Shown: positions 62,870-64,000 of the stretch, in pieces | How positions within the stretch are numbered: position 1 is the stretch's first letter | How the letters are laid out: each line of letters begins with the position of its first letter | NCBI RefSeq assembly: GCF_021735935.1 | Contig: NZ_WMDZ01000001.1 | Location: 1,240,001-1,304,000 of the forward strand | DNA from: Sulfitobacter sp. M39 | GTDB taxonomy: Bacteria > Pseudomonadota > Alphaproteobacteria > Rhodobacterales > Rhodobacteraceae | Length of the DNA stretch: 64,000 nucleotides | Reading direction: 5' to 3' | Made by a program: the position numbers and the translations under genes | Notes under the pieces: generated by a model | Told to the model about the DNA's origin: nothing | Seen by the model: the letters and a program-made list of their open reading frames with translations, nothing else | The model's database searches: none

Positions 62870-64000
62870 TCAGGTCAGACGGTGGCGCAGCGCGGGTAGG
62901 CGCGACAGGATCAACACATCGACCGCCAGCACGCTCAGCAGCACGGCCCCGGCCATGGGAAAGGCCATCGACACGAACAGTCCGACCAGCACGGCACCCT
63001 GCCACAACGGCAGCTCTGACGGCATGGGCGGAGCGGACAGGCGGCCAGCGGCGGTAGGGCGACGCTTCCACCAAAGCACCAGCGCACTGACGCAGAGGAA
63101 CAGCACCGACAGGCAGACCAGCGTATTGGCCAGCACGCTCAGCAGCCCCAAGGTGCCCATGTGCAGCGCAATCCCCACTGCCATGGCTTTGCCCGCAAGC
63201 GAATAATCGGCATAGCGCACATCGACGAGGATATTGCCGCTGTGCCGGTCGATATGCACGGTGCGGTCCGACATCGGGTCGGTGCTGTCGGTGTTCATGG
63301 AATCGCGGCTCAGCGTCCAGACGCCAGTATCGTCCTGCGGCAGGTTCATCTGATAGCGCGCGTCAAAGCCGATCTCGCGCGCCAATGCATCGATGCTGTC
63401 AATGGTGACGGCCCCTGCAATGCCCGCGTCCCCAGCCGCGCTTCCAGAGGCAGGCATCGGCGTTTGCTCAAGCGCCCAAGGCACCTCGCGGCGGTGGTGG
63501 TTCATGCTGGCGTGGATGTCGTCCGATAGGGGCACGGCGTCCCATTTCTCGGCGGGGAACTGGCTCCAGGCTTGCACCATCTTGCCGCCCCAGATGCCCG
63601 CCCACGACAGGCCCGAGATCAGGAACAGCACCAGAAAGGCAGACACCCAGATGCCCACAACGCCATGCAGCGATTTCCACATCGCACGGCCCTTGGTGAA
63701 ACGTGGCACCAGCGTTCCGCGCCAGCCTGCACCGCGGGGCCACCACATATAAAGCCCCGTGGTAATCAGCACCAAGGCGATCGAGGCCGCGGCTTCTATC
63801 ATGCGATCACCGGTCACCCCCAGCATCAGATCACTGTGCATGCCATCCGCGAAATCGTACCAGCCGGACCGACGCGGAAAGCTCTCGATCACCTTGGCCG
63901 TATAGGGATCAACCGCAACCATCACCGCATCCCCATCGTGGTCCACGCGGAACAGGGCCGCCAGATCAGGCGCGCGCGGCGCCACATATTGCACCAGCGT
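62870..64000 (-). CDS. PepSY-associated membrane protein, 5' end outside the window
   Basis: At least 376 residues; the open frame runs out of the right edge and the start is beyond it. PepSY_TM-type features are the helices 'AASIALVLITTGLYMWWPRG', 'VVGIWVSAFLVLFLISGLSWAGIWG' and 'MGTLGLLSVLANTLVCLSVLFLCVSALVLWW', with a periplasmic segment between them, and 'HGVVGIW' on a helix. Such proteins occur in iron/siderophore-reduction and membrane-redox operons. The function here is unproven. Confidence 0.85.
   Translation of the reverse strand, partial: TLVQYVAPRAPDLAALFRVDHDGDAVMVAVDPYTAKVIESFPRRSGWYDFADGMHSDLMLGVTGDRMIEAAASIALVLITTGLYMWWPRGAGWRGTLVPRFTKGRAMWKSLHGVVGIWVSAFLVLFLISGLSWAGIWGGKMVQAWSQFPAEKWDAVPLSDDIHASMNHHRREVPWALEQTPMPASGSAAGDAGIAGAVTIDSIDALAREIGFDARYQMNLPQDDTGVWTLSRDSMNTDSTDPMSDRTVHIDRHSGNILVDVRYADYSLAGKAMAVGIALHMGTLGLLSVLANTLVCLSVLFLCVSALVLWWKRRPTAAGRLSAPPMPSELPLWQGAVLVGLFVSMAFPMAGAVLLSVLAVDVLILSRLPALRHRLT

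Overview
The window looks like a chromosomal segment of a marine alphaproteobacterium of the Rhodobacterales (roseobacter group). This rests on gene families and codon use read by eye, not on a database search: a GcvT-type dimethylglycine/sarcosine dehydrogenase-like protein, a DUF938 methyltransferase, alphaproteobacterial GAAC-N7-GAAC SOS box spacing, and a repABC-type parS. Base composition changes along the window: 1-18 kb is moderately GC-rich, 18.4-48.3 kb is visibly poorer and patchy with genes and wide gaps on both strands, and 48.6-64 kb is dense, GC-rich, ordinary core genome.

Region A (1-4.8 kb) holds a GNAT fragment running in from the left edge, a small lipoprotein, an AraC/GyrI-type regulator, a short tyrosine recombinase with no standard start codon at its expected N-terminus, and a LysR regulator broken by an in-frame TGA. 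Region B (4.9-18.4 kb) is a metabolic island: CmcJ-like oxidoreductase, SDR, a GAF-AAA-Fis regulator without GAFTGA, an opposing five-gene operon encoding a 2-oxoacid/acetoin-type dehydrogenase (E1 alpha, E1 beta, a stand-alone lipoyl domain, a bare E2 core, a lipoate ligase-like protein) followed by a DUF1330 gene, then enoyl-CoA hydratase, MDR oxidoreductase, Fe(II)/2-oxoglutarate-type oxygenase, a cNMP-Grx-flavin reductase and a small GNAT. Two promoters 9 kb apart share a ~36-bp element, the first beside the broken LysR, and an inverted repeat TGTCTCA-TGAGACA precedes the dehydrogenase operon.

Region C (18.4-48.3 kb) is accessory. It has two sensor kinases, a GIY-YIG protein, small secreted proteins and a cytochrome c, an IS3 remnant, a 156-bp tandem array (31.87-33.18 kb) with about 17 short hairpins, an orphan TRAP binding protein, a ClpP-like/PAN protein, a umuDC pair with an SOS box, a GNAT plus 59-aa coupled gene, a MobV relaxase, a ParB-ParA pair with a 26-bp parS-like palindrome inside parB, a PhnA-like protein, an antitoxin-like protein, an MBL hydrolase and a large tyrosine integrase against the 3' end of tRNA-Gln. 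The right end therefore looks like the integrase end of a mobilisable genomic island inserted in tRNA-Gln; I could not find the left attachment site.

Region D (48.6-64 kb) holds quinone reductase, SH3 protein, 2-hydroxyacid dehydrogenase, gamma-glutamyltransferase, FAD-linked oxidase, a GcvT-family flavoprotein, an HNH nuclease gene split by an IS3-family element with a clear ATCG target duplication, a GH25 lipoprotein, DUF938 methyltransferase, a DAO-family oxidase, a glutathione S-transferase and a PepSY membrane protein cut by the right edge.

The best candidates for something undescribed are the 156-bp array, whose minus-strand hairpins have the 5-bp CTGCC/GGCAG stem and G-NNN-A pentaloop of type I-F CRISPR repeats but the wrong spacing and no cas genes, and the rep-less ParB-ParA/parS/MobV/integrase island.
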